35,842 nucleotides of DNA from Pseudomonas eutrophicaquae (GCF_023544715.1 NZ_JAMJEZ010000023.1:1-35842), one strand, 5' to 3'; positions 11,104-23,546 are shown, numbered from the stretch's first letter. A program made the numbers and translations. The notes: generated by a model from the sequence alone, not told the origin.

Positions 11104-12096
11104 TCAGTGTGCGCTGCCACTCATCTGATACGCCGTCTCCAGCGCCACCTGCAGGCTGCCGGTATCGACGTGGCCGGTGCCGGCCAGGTCGAGGGCGGTG
11201 CCGTGGTCGACCGAGGTGCGCACGATGGGCAGGCCGAGGGTGACGTTGACCGCCGCGCCGAAGCCCTTGTACTTGAGCACCGGCAGGCCCTGGTCGTGGT
11301 ACATGGCCAGTACCGCGTCGCAGTGTTCGAGGTGCTTGGGGGTGAACAGGGTGTCGGCGGGCAGCGGGCCGATCAGGTCGAGGCCTTCGCCGCGCAGCTG
11401 CGCCAGGGTCGGTTCGATGATCTCGATCTCTTCACGGCCCAGGTGGCCACCCTCGCCGGCGTGCGGGTTGAGGCCGCAGACCAGGATGCGCGGGCGGGCG
11501 ATGCCGAACTTGCCGCGCAGGTCGGCATCGAGGATGCGCGCCACGCGGCTAAGGCGCTCGGGCGTGATGGCGTCGGCCACCGCGCGCAGCGGCAGGTGGG
11601 TAGTGACCAGCGCCACGCGCAGGCCACGGGTGGCGAGCATCATCACCACCTGTTCGGTACCGGTCAGTTCGGCGAGGAATTCGGTATGCCCGGAGAAGGG
11701 GATGCCGGCCTCGTTGATCACGCCCTTGTGCACCGGGGCGGTGATCATGCCGGCGAAGTCGCCGTTGATGCAGCCGTTGCCGGCACGCAGCAGGGTTTCC
11801 AGCACATAGGCCGCGTTGCGCGGATCGAGCTGGCCGGCGCTGGCCGGGGCGGCCAGCGGGGTGTCCCAGACGTACAGGCTGCCGGCCGGGGCCGGGGCAT
11901 CCGGCCAGGCGCCGGGGCCGACATCGAGCAGCCCGATGTCCAGGCCGAGCCGGGCGGCGCGTCCGGCGAGCAGGTCGCGGCTGGCCACGGCGACCAGCGC
12001 ATGCGGCTGGGCCTCGCGGGCCAGCAGCAGGCACAGGTCGGGGCCGATGCCGGCCGGCTCGCCGGGGGTCAGGGCGAAGCGCCGGACTGCACTCAC
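11104..12096 (-). CDS. pdxA: 4-hydroxythreonine-4-phosphate dehydrogenase PdxA
   Basis: NAD-dependent oxidation of 4-phosphohydroxy-L-threonine in the deoxyxylulose-5-phosphate-dependent route to pyridoxal phosphate. The 330-aa protein contains the N-terminal [39 protein letters not shown] with metal-binding His, and [15 protein letters not shown]. Translation starts at GTG inside the surA stop region (GTGA overlap), so it is coupled to surA. The surA-pdxA-ksgA-apaG-apaH order is the same as in enterobacteria. Confidence 0.97.
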   Translation of the reverse strand: MSAVRRFALTPGEPAGIGPDLCLLLAREAQPHALVAVASRDLLAGRAARLGLDIGLLDVGPGAWPDAPAPAGSLYVWDTPLAAPASAGQLDPRNAAYVLETLLRAGNGCINGDFAGMITAPVHKGVINEAGIPFSGHTEFLAELTGTEQVVMMLATRGLRVALVTTHLPLRAVADAITPERLSRVARILDADLRGKFGIARPRILVCGLNPHAGEGGHLGREEIEIIEPTLAQLRGEGLDLIGPLPADTLFTPKHLEHCDAVLAMYHDQGLPVLKYKGFGAAVNVTLGLPIVRTSVDHGTALDLAGTGHVDTGSLQVALETAYQMSGSAH

Positions 12097-13388
12097 AGGC
12101 GGGTTTCCACGTAGGCTTCGTCGCGGATCTGGCGCAGCCAGTTCTGCAGTTCTTCCTCGTACTTGCGGTTGCGCAGCAGGTTGAGCGCCTGCTGTTCGCG
12201 GGCCTCGCCACTGGCGTCGCTGGTGCGGCGGTCGAGCACTTCCAGCACATGCCAGCCGAACGGGCTGCGGAACGGCCGGGACAGCTGGCCGATGGCGCTC
12301 TGTGCCATCACCTCGCTGAACTCGGGCACCAGCGCCTCGGGGGTGATCCAGTTCAGATCGCCACCATTGAGGGCCGAGCCCGGGTCTTCGGAGAAGCGCT
12401 TGGCCAGCTCGGCAAAGTCCTCGCCCTCGCGCAGGCGCTGGTAGAGACGCTCGGCCAGCTGGCGGGTTTCCTCGTCACTGCGGATTTCGCTCGGCTTGAC
12501 CAGAATATGGCGCACGCGCACTTCCTCGCGCAGTACGCTGCCCTCGCCGCCGCGTTTTTCCAGCAGCTTGACCAGCATGAAGCCCGGCGGGGTGCGCAGC
12601 GCCTCGCTGACCTCACCGACCTGCATCTCGCCGACCATCCGATCGAACGGCGGCGGCAGCTGCGCAGCCTTGCGCCAGCCGATCTCGCCGCCTTCCAGGG
12701 CGTTTTCGCTGGCCGAGTGGGCGGCTGCCAGGCGGGCAAAATCGCCACCGCGCTGGGCTTCGCGGCGAATATCCTGGGCGCGCTGCTCGGTGCGCTGGAT
12801 CTCTGCGGCCGAGGCGCCTTCGCTGACCGGAATCAGGATGTTGGCCAGGCGGAACTCCTCACTCAGCGCCAGCTTGCCGAGGTCCGAGGCGAGGAAGTTC
12901 TGCACTTCCTGTTCGCTGACCTGCACGCGCTCGGCGATGCGGCGCTGGCGCACCCGGTTGATGACCAGCTCGCGGCGCACCTGCTCGCGGGCGTTCTGGT
13001 AGGACAGCCCGTCACGCTCGAGGGTGGCCTGAAACTGGGCAAGACTCAGGTTGTTGCGCCGGGCGATGGTTTCCATCGCCTGCTCCAGCTCCTCGTCACT
13101 GACGCGGATACCGGTACGCTCCCCCAGTTGCAGCTGCAGGTTCTCGACGATCAGCCGGTCGAGTACCTGAGCGGCCAGCTCCCGCTCGGGCGGCAGTTCG
13201 CCACCGCGGCCGCTGATGTTCTGGCGCACCTCATCCAGGCGGCGCTGCAGCTGGCTGTACATGATCACGTCGTTGTCGACGATGGCCACCACCCGGTCCA
13301 GCGGACGCAGTTCGGCATGGGCCATGCCACAGAGCAGCAGGGTACTCAGCGCCAGGGGGCGCAGGCAGTCAGAAAGCTTGATCTTCAC
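12093..13388 (-). CDS. surA: Periplasmic chaperone and peptidyl-prolyl isomerase SurA
   Basis: Periplasmic chaperone that escorts unfolded outer-membrane proteins, LptD among them, to the BAM complex. From the GTG at 13388 the product is 431 aa ([25 protein letters not shown]), close to E. coli SurA (428). A signal peptide is cut after about residue 25. Then follow an N-terminal chaperone domain and two parvulin domains, the first with [16 protein letters not shown] and the second with VRHILVK and [16 protein letters not shown]. The start lies 20 nt inside the end of lptD, its own client, with AAGG about 9 nt upstream. The open frame extends further into lptD but lacks a signal peptide there. 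Confidence 0.97.
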   Translation of the reverse strand: MKIKLSDCLRPLALSTLLLCGMAHAELRPLDRVVAIVDNDVIMYSQLQRRLDEVRQNISGRGGELPPERELAAQVLDRLIVENLQLQLGERTGIRVSDEELEQAMETIARRNNLSLAQFQATLERDGLSYQNAREQVRRELVINRVRQRRIAERVQVSEQEVQNFLASDLGKLALSEEFRLANILIPVSEGASAAEIQRTEQRAQDIRREAQRGGDFARLAAAHSASENALEGGEIGWRKAAQLPPPFDRMVGEMQVGEVSEALRTPPGFMLVKLLEKRGGEGSVLREEVRVRHILVKPSEIRSDEETRQLAERLYQRLREGEDFAELAKRFSEDPGSALNGGDLNWITPEALVPEFSEVMAQSAIGQLSRPFRSPFGWHVLEVLDRRTSDASGEAREQQALNLLRNRKYEEELQNWLRQIRDEAYVETRL

Positions 13389-16077
13389 GTTCGCGATAAC
13401 CTTGGATGCCTTGGTCGAGGAAGCTGTCGACCTTGTTGCCGACGACGCCACCGAGTCCCTTGAGGACGATTTGCAGGAAGATGCCGCGGTCGGCCTCGTC
13501 CTGGCGGGTCAGGTCGAACTCGTCGTTCTCGATCCAGTAGCGATTGATGAGGCGCAGCTTCCAGCAGCAGCTGTCGTATTCAAAGCCGCCGAAGGCTTCC
13601 AGGGTCCGACTGCGGTTGTAGTCGTACTGCCAGCGGGCGATGGCGCTCCACTGCGGAGCCAGCGGCCAGATGGTCGAAAGATCGGTCTGGTCGATCTTGT
13701 ATTCTTCGCCGGCAAACTCGAAGCGCCCGGTGCGCGGATTGAAGCGGCGGGTGTCGTTGCGGTAGCGGTAGCCGGCGTTGATCACCTTGCCCGGCGTCGC
13801 CTCGGGCTGGTAGTGGAACATCAGGTTGCCGGAGCGGGTGGTGCCGCTGTCGGTATCCCAGTTGAGAGCCGAGGACAGCCGCCAGTCGCGGTTGAAGCGG
13901 TACATGTATTCACCGGCCAGCGGTGAGGTAGAGGCGGTGTCGCGCATGTCCACACCCGGCAGCTGGACCTTGCGATCGGCAAAGTGCAGCGCCTGACCGA
14001 TGGACAGCCGCTGACGCTCGACGCCGTTGTCTTCCAGCCAGCGACTGGTCACGCCCAGCGACAGGCGGTTCTCATCGCCGATGCGGTCGTGACCGGTGAA
14101 GCGGTTGTCGCGGAACAGCGCGGCGTAGCTGAAGGTGTTCTCGCCGGTATCGAACACCGGCAGGTCATCCTGACGCTCGTAGGGTACGTACAGGTAGAAG
14201 GCGCGCGGTTCCAGGGTCTGGCGCGCGGCACGGCCGAACAGGCGGGTGTCGCGGTCGAAATACAGCCCGGAATCGAGGCTGTAGATCCCAAGGCCACGGT
14301 TCTGGCTGGAGCGGTAACGCTGCCCGGGCGCCAGGGTGTTGCGGCCAAGGCTGTCCAGGCTCAGGTCGTAGCGGGTCCAGGCGAATTTTGCTGCCGGGGT
14401 CAGGTAGCCCCAGCTGGTGCTCAGCGGCAGGCTGATGCCTGGCTGCAGGTGCACGCGATCGCCATTGGCGCGGCTCAGGCCGGTGAGCAGGCTGTCCGGG
14501 CTGGGGGTGCCGGCGAAGGCGTATTCGTCGAGGTTGCGTTCAAAGCGCACCACCTCGCCCTGGTAGTCGAGGCGCAGGCCGCTGGCGTGCAGGGCGCGGC
14601 CACCTTCGAGGGTGAACTGCGGCAGACGATCATAAGGCGTGACGTCGGTGACCGAGGCCATCTCGTAGGCGTGCACGTTGAGGCGTGCCGTGTAGCTGTC
14701 GCCGCGGTAGCTGAGCCCGGCGCGCTGATCAACGGCGATGCCGGTGCGCACGTCCAGTTCGCTGTTCAGGTCCTGGAAGTAGTAGGGGTCGCTGATGTCG
14801 GTGTAGTCGACTTCCGTCAGCCAGCGCGAATCCAGACCACCACGGTGCTGCAGGTTGTACAGGTAGCGCTGGTCGCGGTACTTGGGCTGATCTTTGCGCT
14901 CGTCGTCCTCATCGTTCAGCCAGGCGGCGCCGAGCTGACCCTCGCTGGAGGGGGTCATGTAGCGCAGTTCACCCTCCATCAGCAGGCCGCGCTCGGTCAT
15001 CAGGCGCGGATAGAGGGTTGCGTCGTAGTTGGGCGCAAGGTTGAAGTAGTAGGGGGTGAGCAGCTCAAAACCGCGATCCTTGGAGGTCGAGATGCTCGGC
15101 GCGAGGAAGCCGGACTGGCGGCGGTCATCGATCGGGAAGTAAATGTATGGGGTATAGAAGACCGGAATGTCCTTGACCCGCAGCGTGACGTTGGTGGCGC
15201 TGCCAAAGCCGGTTTCCGGATTGAGGGTGACGTTGTTGCCCTTCAGCTCCCAGGTGTTGCTGCCCGGTTCGCAGCGGGTATAGGTGCCGTCCTTGAGGCG
15301 GATCACCGCATCTTCTTCGCGCTTGACGTACAGCGCCTCGCCACGGGCCCGGGCGCTGTGTACCACGTACTCGGCGTTGTCGATCTTCGCCTCGCCGCTG
15401 TCCAGCTGCACATAGGCACTGTCGCCGACCACCAGAAAACCCTTGTCCCGCAGGCGGACATTACCGCTCAGGGTGCCGCGGTTGCTCGGCTGATCGAGGC
15501 TGACCTCATCGGCCTGTGCCTGCAGGCTGCCCTGGCGCAGCACCACATCGCCGGCCAGGGTGGCGACTTCGCGCTGCTGGTCATAACGCGACACCCGCGC
15601 CGAGACGAAGGTGGGCGACTGATCCGCCGGGGTGCGCTCATCGAGGCCCGGACGCTCAGGCTCGACGTAGCTGCCGGCGCAGTACGGCGCGATTTCTGCC
15701 AGTTGCTCGGCATTCAGGCGCTCGCGGGGCACCCAGTCGAGGTGGCTGTAGTCGGTGCTGCGGGCGGCGGGGGCCGGTGAGTCGGTACGCGCGCTGGACG
15801 CCACGGGCGCCGCGCGGGTGCTGGAGGGCTCTGGCGCGGTGGTGCGGGCGGTGGCGGCGGCCGGGCGCTCGACGCGCTGGGCGCTGCCGCTGACCTGCGG
15901 GCGCGGTGGCAGGGCCACACTGCTGGTGCGTGGCGCACAGGCCCAGCCGCCATCACTGCCGATTTTGCAGTCGAACTGCTCGGCGGCCAGCAACTGCGGT
16001 GCGGCCACCAGCGCCAGCAAGCTGCCAGTGACCAGAAGGGGGAATTTTCTGCGGAACAGGGGGGGATTAAGTGCCAT
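13369..16077 (-). CDS. lptD: LPS-assembly outer-membrane protein LptD
   Basis: Outer-membrane beta-barrel that, with the lipoprotein LptE as plug, inserts lipopolysaccharide into the outer leaflet. The 902-aa protein has an N-terminal signal peptide (cut near residue 32), then a Pro/Ala/Thr/Arg-rich stretch at about 48-105. The LptA-like OstA jellyroll follows ([19 protein letters not shown] and repeats), then a long C-terminal barrel rich in alternating aromatic residues. Cysteines C37 and C47 near the N-terminus and an adjacent Cys pair in [10 protein letters not shown] fit the interdomain disulfides known for LptD. First gene of the minus-strand lptD-surA-pdxA run, divergent from amgK. Confidence 0.97.
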   Translation of the reverse strand: MALNPPLFRRKFPLLVTGSLLALVAAPQLLAAEQFDCKIGSDGGWACAPRTSSVALPPRPQVSGSAQRVERPAAATARTTAPEPSSTRAAPVASSARTDSPAPAARSTDYSHLDWVPRERLNAEQLAEIAPYCAGSYVEPERPGLDERTPADQSPTFVSARVSRYDQQREVATLAGDVVLRQGSLQAQADEVSLDQPSNRGTLSGNVRLRDKGFLVVGDSAYVQLDSGEAKIDNAEYVVHSARARGEALYVKREEDAVIRLKDGTYTRCEPGSNTWELKGNNVTLNPETGFGSATNVTLRVKDIPVFYTPYIYFPIDDRRQSGFLAPSISTSKDRGFELLTPYYFNLAPNYDATLYPRLMTERGLLMEGELRYMTPSSEGQLGAAWLNDEDDERKDQPKYRDQRYLYNLQHRGGLDSRWLTEVDYTDISDPYYFQDLNSELDVRTGIAVDQRAGLSYRGDSYTARLNVHAYEMASVTDVTPYDRLPQFTLEGGRALHASGLRLDYQGEVVRFERNLDEYAFAGTPSPDSLLTGLSRANGDRVHLQPGISLPLSTSWGYLTPAAKFAWTRYDLSLDSLGRNTLAPGQRYRSSQNRGLGIYSLDSGLYFDRDTRLFGRAARQTLEPRAFYLYVPYERQDDLPVFDTGENTFSYAALFRDNRFTGHDRIGDENRLSLGVTSRWLEDNGVERQRLSIGQALHFADRKVQLPGVDMRDTASTSPLAGEYMYRFNRDWRLSSALNWDTDSGTTRSGNLMFHYQPEATPGKVINAGYRYRNDTRRFNPRTGRFEFAGEEYKIDQTDLSTIWPLAPQWSAIARWQYDYNRSRTLEAFGGFEYDSCCWKLRLINRYWIENDEFDLTRQDEADRGIFLQIVLKGLGGVVGNKVDSFLDQGIQGYREREDQAF

Positions 16078-16206
16078 CTTGTTGATGTCCGGACTTCCTG
16101 TGCGCCAACAGCCTATGCGGCCGCACGCCTGGCGATGGGCTGGAGTAAGATGCCGGATGATAAATCAATGCCCGATGCAACGGCTATAGATGAGGGGAGC
16201 TCGGTA

Positions 16207-17888
<1,682 letters not shown>

Positions 17889-17943
17889 GGCTCGCCGGGT
17901 TACAATCCGCGGCTTTCCGCCTGCCGCTCCTGCCGAGGTCCCC

Positions 17944-18618
17944 ATGCAGCCGTTCGCCATTGCCCCGTCGATCCTCTCCGCCGACTTCGCCCGTCTGGGC
18001 GAGGAAGTCGACAAGGTGCTCGCCGCCGGCGCCGACATCGTCCACTTCGACGTGATGGACAACCACTACGTGCCCAACCTGACCATCGGCCCGATGGTCT
18101 GCAGCGCGCTGCGTAAGTACGGCATCACCGCGCCGATCGACGCGCACCTGATGGTCAAGCCGGTCGATCGGATCATCGGCGACTTCATCGACGCCGGTGC
18201 CAGCTACATCACCTTCCATCCCGAAGCCTCCGAGCACATCGACCGCTCGCTGCAGCTGATCCGTGACGGCGGCGCCAAGGCCGGTCTGGTGTTCAACCCG
18301 GCCACCCCGCTGGACTGCCTGAAGTACGTGATGGACAAGGTCGACATGATCCTCTTGATGAGCGTCAACCCGGGCTTTGGCGGGCAGAAGTTCATCCCCG
18401 GCACCCTCGACAAGCTGCGCGAGGCGCGTGCGCTGATTGACGCCAGCGGGCGTGAAATTCGCCTGGAGATCGACGGCGGGGTCAACGTGCAGAACATCCG
18501 TGCGATCGCCAAGGCTGGTGCCGATACCTTTGTTGCCGGCTCGGCCATCTTCAATCAGCCGGACTACAAGACGGTGATCGACGCGATGCGCGCCGAGCTG
18601 GCCCAGGTTCGCGGATGA
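17944..18618 (+). CDS. rpe: Ribulose-phosphate 3-epimerase
   Basis: Interconverts ribulose-5-phosphate and xylulose-5-phosphate in the pentose phosphate pathway. The 224-aa TIM barrel shows [57 protein letters not shown] and [11 protein letters not shown], covering the metal and phosphate sites. The start [11 protein letters not shown] follows a GAGG site; the frame is open upstream into murU but that part is not family sequence. A TACAAT with CCGCGGCTTTC after it lies about 40 nt upstream and may be a promoter -10. The end overlaps gph by 4 nt (ATGA). Confidence 0.97.
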   Translation: MQPFAIAPSILSADFARLGEEVDKVLAAGADIVHFDVMDNHYVPNLTIGPMVCSALRKYGITAPIDAHLMVKPVDRIIGDFIDAGASYITFHPEASEHIDRSLQLIRDGGAKAGLVFNPATPLDCLKYVMDKVDMILLMSVNPGFGGQKFIPGTLDKLREARALIDASGREIRLEIDGGVNVQNIRAIAKAGADTFVAGSAIFNQPDYKTVIDAMRAELAQVRG

Positions 18619-19310
18619 CGGCCGCGCGCGTGAGCCTGCTGCGCGAGCTGTTCGCCGGGCACCTGCCGCGCCTGGTGATGTTCGATCTGGACGGCACTCT
18701 GGTCGATTCGGTGCCGGATCTCGCCGCTGCCGTCGATCACATGCTGCTGGCCCTTGGCCGCGCGCCAGCCGGGTGCGAGCGAGTGAAGCTATGGGTCGGC
18801 AATGGCGCGCAGGTGCTGGTACGCCGCGCGCTGGCCGGCAGCCTTGCGCATGAGGGCGTCGATGCGGCGCTGGCCGAGCAGGCTCTGGCGCTGTTCATGG
18901 ACGCCTACGCTGGCAGCCACGCGCTGACTCGCGTCTATCCCGGCGTCACCGAAACCCTCGAGCGCCTGCGTGCCGAGGGCGTGGCGCTGGCGCTGATTAC
19001 CAACAAGCCTTCGCGCTTTCTGCTCGAGCTGCTCGCCGAGCAGGGCCTCGACGGCTACTTCCAGTGGCTGGTCGGTGGCGACACCCTAGCGCAGCAGAAG
19101 CCCGACCCGACCGCGCTGCACTGGGTGATGGACAAGGCCGGCGTAGCCGCGGGCGAGGCGCTGTTTGTCGGCGACTCGCGCAACGACGTGCGCGCCGCCC
19201 AGGCGGCCGGGGTGACCTGCGTGGCGCTGAGCTACGGCTACAACCACGGCGAGCCGATCGCCCGGGAAAACCCGGCGCGGGTGATCGATGACCTGCGCGA
19301 GCTGTTCTGA
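18615..19310 (+). CDS. gph: Phosphoglycolate phosphatase Gph (HAD family)
   Basis: HAD-superfamily phosphatase that removes 2-phosphoglycolate, for example from oxidative DNA repair. The 231-aa protein has motif [16 protein letters not shown] (nucleophile Asp), motif [10 protein letters not shown], the Lys in QKPDPTAL and motif [19 protein letters not shown]. The ATGA overlap with rpe and its place before trpE match other pseudomonads. HAD proteins are often misassigned: MupP, the MurNAc-6-phosphate phosphatase of the recycling pathway, is a close relative. The rpe-gph position favours Gph. Confidence 0.88.
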   Translation: MTAARVSLLRELFAGHLPRLVMFDLDGTLVDSVPDLAAAVDHMLLALGRAPAGCERVKLWVGNGAQVLVRRALAGSLAHEGVDAALAEQALALFMDAYAGSHALTRVYPGVTETLERLRAEGVALALITNKPSRFLLELLAEQGLDGYFQWLVGGDTLAQQKPDPTALHWVMDKAGVAAGEALFVGDSRNDVRAAQAAGVTCVALSYGYNHGEPIARENPARVIDDLRELF

Positions 19311-19347
19311 GTGTGGCCGGCGGCGGCGGCCTTCGCGGGCCTGCGGC

Positions 19348-19377
19348 TTGCGTCAGCGGGGGACGCTGCGCTAGTGT
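19348..19377 (+). promoter_or_regulatory. Possible trpE leader promoter
   Basis: TTGCGT (19348-19353), 18-nt spacer, TAGTGT (19372-19377). It is upstream of a Trp-rich leader peptide and would give a leader RNA of about 170 nt before trpE. The hexamers are weak matches, and the call rests mainly on position. Confidence 0.35.
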
Positions 19378-19443
19378 GCGCTAATACCCGTAGCAAACCC
19401 GCCGATAGAGATCAGATTCGTGGTGGTCACCTGCAAGCTGTGG

Positions 19444-19488
19444 ATGAACGTCGTCAAGGCGCTGGCCCGCTGGCGCTGGCGCGCCTGA
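19444..19488 (+). CDS. trpL: trp leader peptide (attenuator peptide)
   Basis: A 14-codon frame, [14 protein letters not shown], with two Trp codons separated by one Arg, ending 68 nt before the trpE ATG. An in-frame GTG at 19420 would lengthen it to 22 codons with a third Trp (LWMNVV). Clustered Trp codons in a short frame upstream of anthranilate synthase are the hallmark of ribosome-mediated attenuation, and attenuation of trpE has been reported in P. putida. The end of the frame (GGCGCGCC, 19478-19485) can pair with GGCGCGC at 19511-19517, which overlaps the 3' arm of a second hairpin. Ribosome stalling at the Trp codons could therefore switch structures. The ribosome site is weak. Confidence 0.65.
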   Translation: MNVVKALARWRWRA

Positions 19489-19498
19489 CATCTCCCCT

Positions 19499-19537
19499 GG
19501 CCGGCTCGCCGGCGCGCTTTGCATACCGACCGTTTTT
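19499..19537 (+). promoter_or_regulatory. Candidate trp attenuator hairpin and T-run
   Basis: CCGGC (19501-19505) and GCCGG (19508-19512) form a tight hairpin, with a run of five T at 19533-19537, about 20 nt further on. The spacing between stem and T-run is larger than in a standard terminator, so which helix terminates is unclear. Its 3' arm overlaps the GGCGCGC that can pair with the trpL end. Confidence 0.35.
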
Positions 19538-19555
19538 AAGGCCCCGAGGCTGATC

Positions 19556-21034
19556 ATGACCCGTGAAGAATTTCTGCGTTTGGCCGCTGCCGGCTACAAC
19601 CGCATCCCGCTTGCCCGCGAAACCCTCGCCGACTTCGACACCCCGCTGTCGATCTACCTGAAACTGGCCGACGCGCCCAACTCCTACCTGCTCGAATCGG
19701 TGCAGGGCGGCGAGAAGTGGGGGCGCTACTCGATCATCGGCCTGCCCGGGCGCACCGTGCTGCGCGTGCACGGACACGAGGCGCGGGTGACGGTGGACGG
19801 CATCGAGACCGAGCGCCATGAGTGTGCCGATCCGCTGGCCTTCGTCGAGCAGTTCAAGGACCGCTACCGGGTGCCGACTCTGGCGGGTCTACCGCGTTTC
19901 AACGGCGGGCTGGTCGGCTACTTCGGCTACGACAGCGTGCGCTACGTCGAGCAGCGCCTGGCCGAGTGCCCGAATCCCGATCCGCTCGGTACTCCGGACA
20001 TCCTGCTGATGGTCTCGGATGCCGTGGTGGTGTTCGACAACCTGGCCGGCAAGCTGCACGCCATCGTCCTCGCCGACCCGAGCGAGGCGGGTGCCTTTGA
20101 AGCCGGGCTGGCGCGCCTCGATGCACTGATCGCCCGCCTGCGCCAGCCGATCACCCCGCGTCTGGGCGTGGATCTGGCTGCGCCGCTGGGTCCTGAGCCG
20201 GCATTCCGTTCCAGCTTCAGCCGCGACGACTTCGAGGGTGCGGTGCGCGCCATCAAGGAGTACATCCTCGCCGGCGACTGCATGCAGGTGGTGATTTCCC
20301 AGCGCATGTCGATTCCCTTCAAGGCGGCGCCGATCGACCTGTACCGTGCGCTGCGCACCATCAACCCGACGCCGTACATGTACTTCTTCAACTTCGGCGA
20401 CTTCCACGTGGTCGGCAGCTCGCCCGAGGTGCTGGTGCGCGTCGAGGACGGCGAGGTCACCGTGCGGCCGATCGCCGGCACTCGCCCGCGCGGCACGACC
20501 GAGGACGCTGATCTGGCGCTGGAAAAGGACTTGCTGTCCGATACCAAAGAGCTGGCTGAGCACCTGATGCTGATCGACCTCGGTCGCAACGACGTTGGCC
20601 GGGTGTCCGCTACCGGTTCGGTGAAGGTCACCGAGCAGATGGTCATCGAGCGCTACTCCAACGTCATGCACATCGTTTCCAACGTCACCGGCCAGCTCAA
20701 GCCCGAGCTGAGCGCGATGGATGCGCTGCGCGCCATCCTGCCGGCCGGCACCCTGTCCGGCGCGCCGAAGATCCGCGCCATGCAGATCATCGACGAGCTG
20801 GAGCCGGTCAAGCGCGGCGTCTACGGCGGCGCGGTCGGCTACTGGGCGTGGAACGGCAATATGGACACCGCGATCGCCATCCGTACCGCGGTGATCAAGG
20901 GTGGCGAGCTGCACGTGCAGGCCGGCGCCGGCATCGTCGCCGACTCGCAGCCGGATCTGGAATGGGAAGAAACCCTCAACAAGCGCCGCGCGATGTTCCG
21001 CGCGGTGGCTTTGGCCGAACAGAGCGTCGAGTGA
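19556..21034 (+). CDS. trpE: Anthranilate synthase component I TrpE
   Basis: Converts chorismate to anthranilate using ammonia supplied by TrpG, the first committed step of tryptophan synthesis. The 492-aa protein carries the feedback-site motif [16 protein letters not shown] near residue 41, with LLES contacting inhibitor Trp, and the chorismate-binding core with [24 protein letters not shown] and [18 protein letters not shown]. The ATG has GAGG 6 nt upstream. trpG follows after only 11 nt. In P. aeruginosa PAO1 trpE and trpG are separated by the R/F-pyocin cluster, so here the operon is uninterrupted. Probably controlled by the upstream leader. Confidence 0.98.
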   Translation: MTREEFLRLAAAGYNRIPLARETLADFDTPLSIYLKLADAPNSYLLESVQGGEKWGRYSIIGLPGRTVLRVHGHEARVTVDGIETERHECADPLAFVEQFKDRYRVPTLAGLPRFNGGLVGYFGYDSVRYVEQRLAECPNPDPLGTPDILLMVSDAVVVFDNLAGKLHAIVLADPSEAGAFEAGLARLDALIARLRQPITPRLGVDLAAPLGPEPAFRSSFSRDDFEGAVRAIKEYILAGDCMQVVISQRMSIPFKAAPIDLYRALRTINPTPYMYFFNFGDFHVVGSSPEVLVRVEDGEVTVRPIAGTRPRGTTEDADLALEKDLLSDTKELAEHLMLIDLGRNDVGRVSATGSVKVTEQMVIERYSNVMHIVSNVTGQLKPELSAMDALRAILPAGTLSGAPKIRAMQIIDELEPVKRGVYGGAVGYWAWNGNMDTAIAIRTAVIKGGELHVQAGAGIVADSQPDLEWEETLNKRRAMFRAVALAEQSVE

Positions 21035-21045
21035 AGGACTGAACC

Positions 21046-21639
21046 ATGCTGCTGATGATCGACAACTACGACTCCTTCACCTTCAACCTGGTGCAGTACT
21101 TCGGCGAGCTGGGTACCGAGGTCAAGGTGGTGCGCAACGACGAGCTGAGTGTGGAGGCGATCCGCACGCTGAATCCTGAGCGCATCGTTATCTCCCCCGG
21201 CCCCTGCACGCCCAACGAAGCCGGCGTGTCGCTGGCGGTGATCCGCGAATTTGCCGGCCAGCTGCCGCTGCTTGGTGTGTGCCTGGGGCACCAGAGCATC
21301 GGCCAGGCCTTTGGTGGCGAGGTGGTGCGTGCGCGGGTGGCGATGCACGGCAAGACCAGCCCGGTGTTCCACCGCGATCAGGGCGTGTTCGCCGGCCTGA
21401 CCAATCCGCTGACCGTGACCCGCTACCACTCGCTGGTAGTGCGCCGCGACAGCCTGCCGGAGTGCCTGGAAGTTACCGCCTGGACCCAGCGGGACGACGG
21501 CAGCGTCGATGAGATCATGGGCCTGCGCCACAAAACGCTGAACGTCGAGGGGGTGCAGTTCCATCCCGAATCGATCCTGACCGAACAGGGCCACGAGCTG
21601 CTGGCCAATTTCCTCAAGCAGAGCGGAGGCGTGCGCTGA
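21046..21639 (+). CDS. trpG: Anthranilate synthase glutamine amidotransferase TrpG
   Basis: Class I glutamine amidotransferase that delivers ammonia to TrpE. The 197-aa protein opens [18 protein letters not shown], has the nucleophile in [17 protein letters not shown] and the His-Glu pair in [15 protein letters not shown]. Its stop overlaps the trpD start by one base (TGATG). The position directly after trpE and before trpD supports the tryptophan rather than the PabA role, although amphibolic use with PabB is possible in this family. Confidence 0.97.
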   Translation: MLLMIDNYDSFTFNLVQYFGELGTEVKVVRNDELSVEAIRTLNPERIVISPGPCTPNEAGVSLAVIREFAGQLPLLGVCLGHQSIGQAFGGEVVRARVAMHGKTSPVFHRDQGVFAGLTNPLTVTRYHSLVVRRDSLPECLEVTAWTQRDDGSVDEIMGLRHKTLNVEGVQFHPESILTEQGHELLANFLKQSGGVR

Positions 21640-22685
21640 TGCATATCAAGGAAGCCCTTGGCCGGATTGCCGGCAACCTCGACCTGAGTACCGCGGAAAT
21701 GCAGGCGGTGATGCGCCAGATCATGACCGGCCAGTGCACCGACGCGCAGATCGGTGCTTTCCTGATGGGCCTGCGCATGAAGAGCGAGACCATCGACGAG
21801 ATCGTCGGCGCCGTGCAGGTGATGCGCGAGCTGGCGACCCCGGTGCAGCTGGAGGGTGAGGGGCTGGTGGATACCTGCGGCACCGGCGGCGACGGGATGA
21901 ACATCTTCAATGTCTCCAGCGCAGCGGCCTTTGTGGTGGCGGCGGCAGGTGGTCAAGTGGCCAAGCATGGCAACCGTGCGGTGTCCGGCAAGAGTGGCAG
22001 TGCGGATCTGCTGGAAGCGGCCGGACTGTATCTGGAGCTGACCCCGGAGCAGGTGGCGCGTTGCATCGATACCGTGGGCGTCGGCTTCATGTTCGCTCCG
22101 GCGCACCACAGTGCCATGCGCCATGCCGCGGCGGCGCGCCGCGAGCTGGGCCTGCGCACCCTGTTCAACATGCTCGGCCCGCTGGCCAACCCGGCCGGCG
22201 TGCGCCATCAAGTGCTCGGCGTGTTCACCCGCGAGCTGTGCCGGCCGCTGGCCGAGGTGCTGCAGCGCCTCGGCAGTCAGCATGTGCTGGTGGTGCATGC
22301 CCAGGATGGGCTGGATGAAGTCAGTCTGGCGGCGCCGACCCATGTGGCCGAGCTGCATGAGGGGGTGATTCGTGAGTATCAGATCCGCCCTGAGGATTTT
22401 GGCATCAAGAGTCAGAGCCTGATCGGGCTGGATGTCGAGGGCGCCGAGCAGTCGCTGGCCTTGATCCGTGATGCGCTGGGGCGGCGCAAGACCGAAGCCG
22501 GTCGCAAGGCCGCCGACATGATCATCCTCAACGCCGGCGCTGCGCTGTATGCCGCGGACCGGGCGAGCAGTCTCGAGGAGGGGGTGCGCCTGGCCCACGA
22601 TGCTCTGCACACTGGGCTGGCGCGGGAAAAGATGGACGAGCTGGCGGCTTTCACCAACGTGTTTAAAGTGGAGAATGAGGCATGA
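21639..22685 (+). CDS. trpD: Anthranilate phosphoribosyltransferase TrpD
   Basis: Transfers phosphoribose from PRPP to anthranilate. The 348-aa protein has the PRPP-binding [19 protein letters not shown] and [19 protein letters not shown] motifs and [35 protein letters not shown] split across the anthranilate tunnel region. It is monofunctional, not fused to a TrpG domain as in E. coli. Overlaps trpC by 4 nt (ATGA), so trpG, trpD and trpC are translationally linked. Confidence 0.98.
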   Translation: MHIKEALGRIAGNLDLSTAEMQAVMRQIMTGQCTDAQIGAFLMGLRMKSETIDEIVGAVQVMRELATPVQLEGEGLVDTCGTGGDGMNIFNVSSAAAFVVAAAGGQVAKHGNRAVSGKSGSADLLEAAGLYLELTPEQVARCIDTVGVGFMFAPAHHSAMRHAAAARRELGLRTLFNMLGPLANPAGVRHQVLGVFTRELCRPLAEVLQRLGSQHVLVVHAQDGLDEVSLAAPTHVAELHEGVIREYQIRPEDFGIKSQSLIGLDVEGAEQSLALIRDALGRRKTEAGRKAADMIILNAGAALYAADRASSLEEGVRLAHDALHTGLAREKMDELAAFTNVFKVENEA

Positions 22686-23485
22686 GTGTGCCGACCGTGC
22701 TGGAAAGGATCGTCGCCCGCAAGATCGAGGAGGTGGCCGAGGCCCGTGCCCGGATCAGCCTGGCCGAGCAGGAAGTGCTGGCCCGCACCGCCTCCGCACC
22801 GCGTGGCTTTGCCCGCGCCCTGCAGCAGCAGGTCGCGCAGCAGCGTCCGGCGGTGATCGCCGAGGTGAAGAAAGCTTCGCCGAGCAAGGGGGTGATCCGC
22901 GCGGATTTTGATCCGGCGCAGATCGCCGCCAGTTATCAGGCCGGCGGGGCGACTTGTCTGTCGGTGCTGACCGATGTGGATTTCTTTCAGGGCAGCAATG
23001 CTTACCTGCAACAGGCGCGTGCGGCCTGCACGCTGCCGGTGATCCGCAAGGATTTTCTCATCGACCCGTATCAGGTGATTGAAGCCCGCGCCATCGGCGC
23101 CGATTGCGTGCTGCTGATCGCTGCCTGCCTGGATGATGTGCAGATGGTCGAGCTGGCGCAGGTCGCCCGCGAGCAGGGCCTTGATGTGCTGATCGAGGTG
23201 CATGACGGCGAGGAGCTGGAGCGCGCACTCAAGCACCTGGACACGCCGCTGCTCGGTATCAATAACCGCAACCTGCACACCTTCGAGGTGTCGCTGCAGA
23301 CCACTCTCGAGCTGCTGCCGCGGATTCCGGCTGATCGTCTGGTGATCACCGAGAGCGGCATCCTCTCGCGCGCCGATGTCGAGCTGATGGAGCAGCATGA
23401 GGTGTGGAGCTTCCTGGTCGGCGAGGCGTTCATGCGCGCGCCGGAGCCGGGCGAGGAGCTGCGCCGGCTGTTCTTCCCGGGCTGA
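22682..23485 (+). CDS. trpC: Indole-3-glycerol phosphate synthase TrpC
   Basis: Cyclises 1-(2-carboxyphenylamino)-1-deoxyribulose-5-phosphate to indole-3-glycerol phosphate with loss of CO2. The 267-aa TIM barrel contains [18 protein letters not shown] with the catalytic Lys, the [13 protein letters not shown] strand, [14 protein letters not shown] and the phosphate-binding VITESGI. It is monofunctional with no TrpF domain. Last gene of the trpEGDC unit, ended by a strong terminator 17 nt downstream. Confidence 0.98.
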   Translation: MSVPTVLERIVARKIEEVAEARARISLAEQEVLARTASAPRGFARALQQQVAQQRPAVIAEVKKASPSKGVIRADFDPAQIAASYQAGGATCLSVLTDVDFFQGSNAYLQQARAACTLPVIRKDFLIDPYQVIEARAIGADCVLLIAACLDDVQMVELAQVAREQGLDVLIEVHDGEELERALKHLDTPLLGINNRNLHTFEVSLQTTLELLPRIPADRLVITESGILSRADVELMEQHEVWSFLVGEAFMRAPEPGEELRRLFFPG

Positions 23486-23502
23486 TCTGCGCTGCAGAAT
23501 GC

Positions 23503-23531
23503 AAAAGGCCGTCCACGAGGGACGGCCTTTT
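23503..23531. terminator. Bidirectional terminator between trpC and vfr
   Basis: A perfect 12-bp stem, AAAAGGCCGTCC with its complement GGACGGCCTTTT and an ACGAG loop, has T-runs on both strands. It ends the plus-strand trp operon and the convergent minus-strand vfr gene. Confidence 0.92.
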
Positions 23532-23546
23532 CGTTGGCGGTGCCGT

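Noticed and set aside
13984-15780. A 598-codon open frame opposite lptD, and similar long frames opposite cca, surA, trpE, trpD, nspC, the dehydrogenase gene and argC
   Set aside because: All are mirror frames of confident genes with typical GC-driven composition, no ribosome sites and no recognisable domains.
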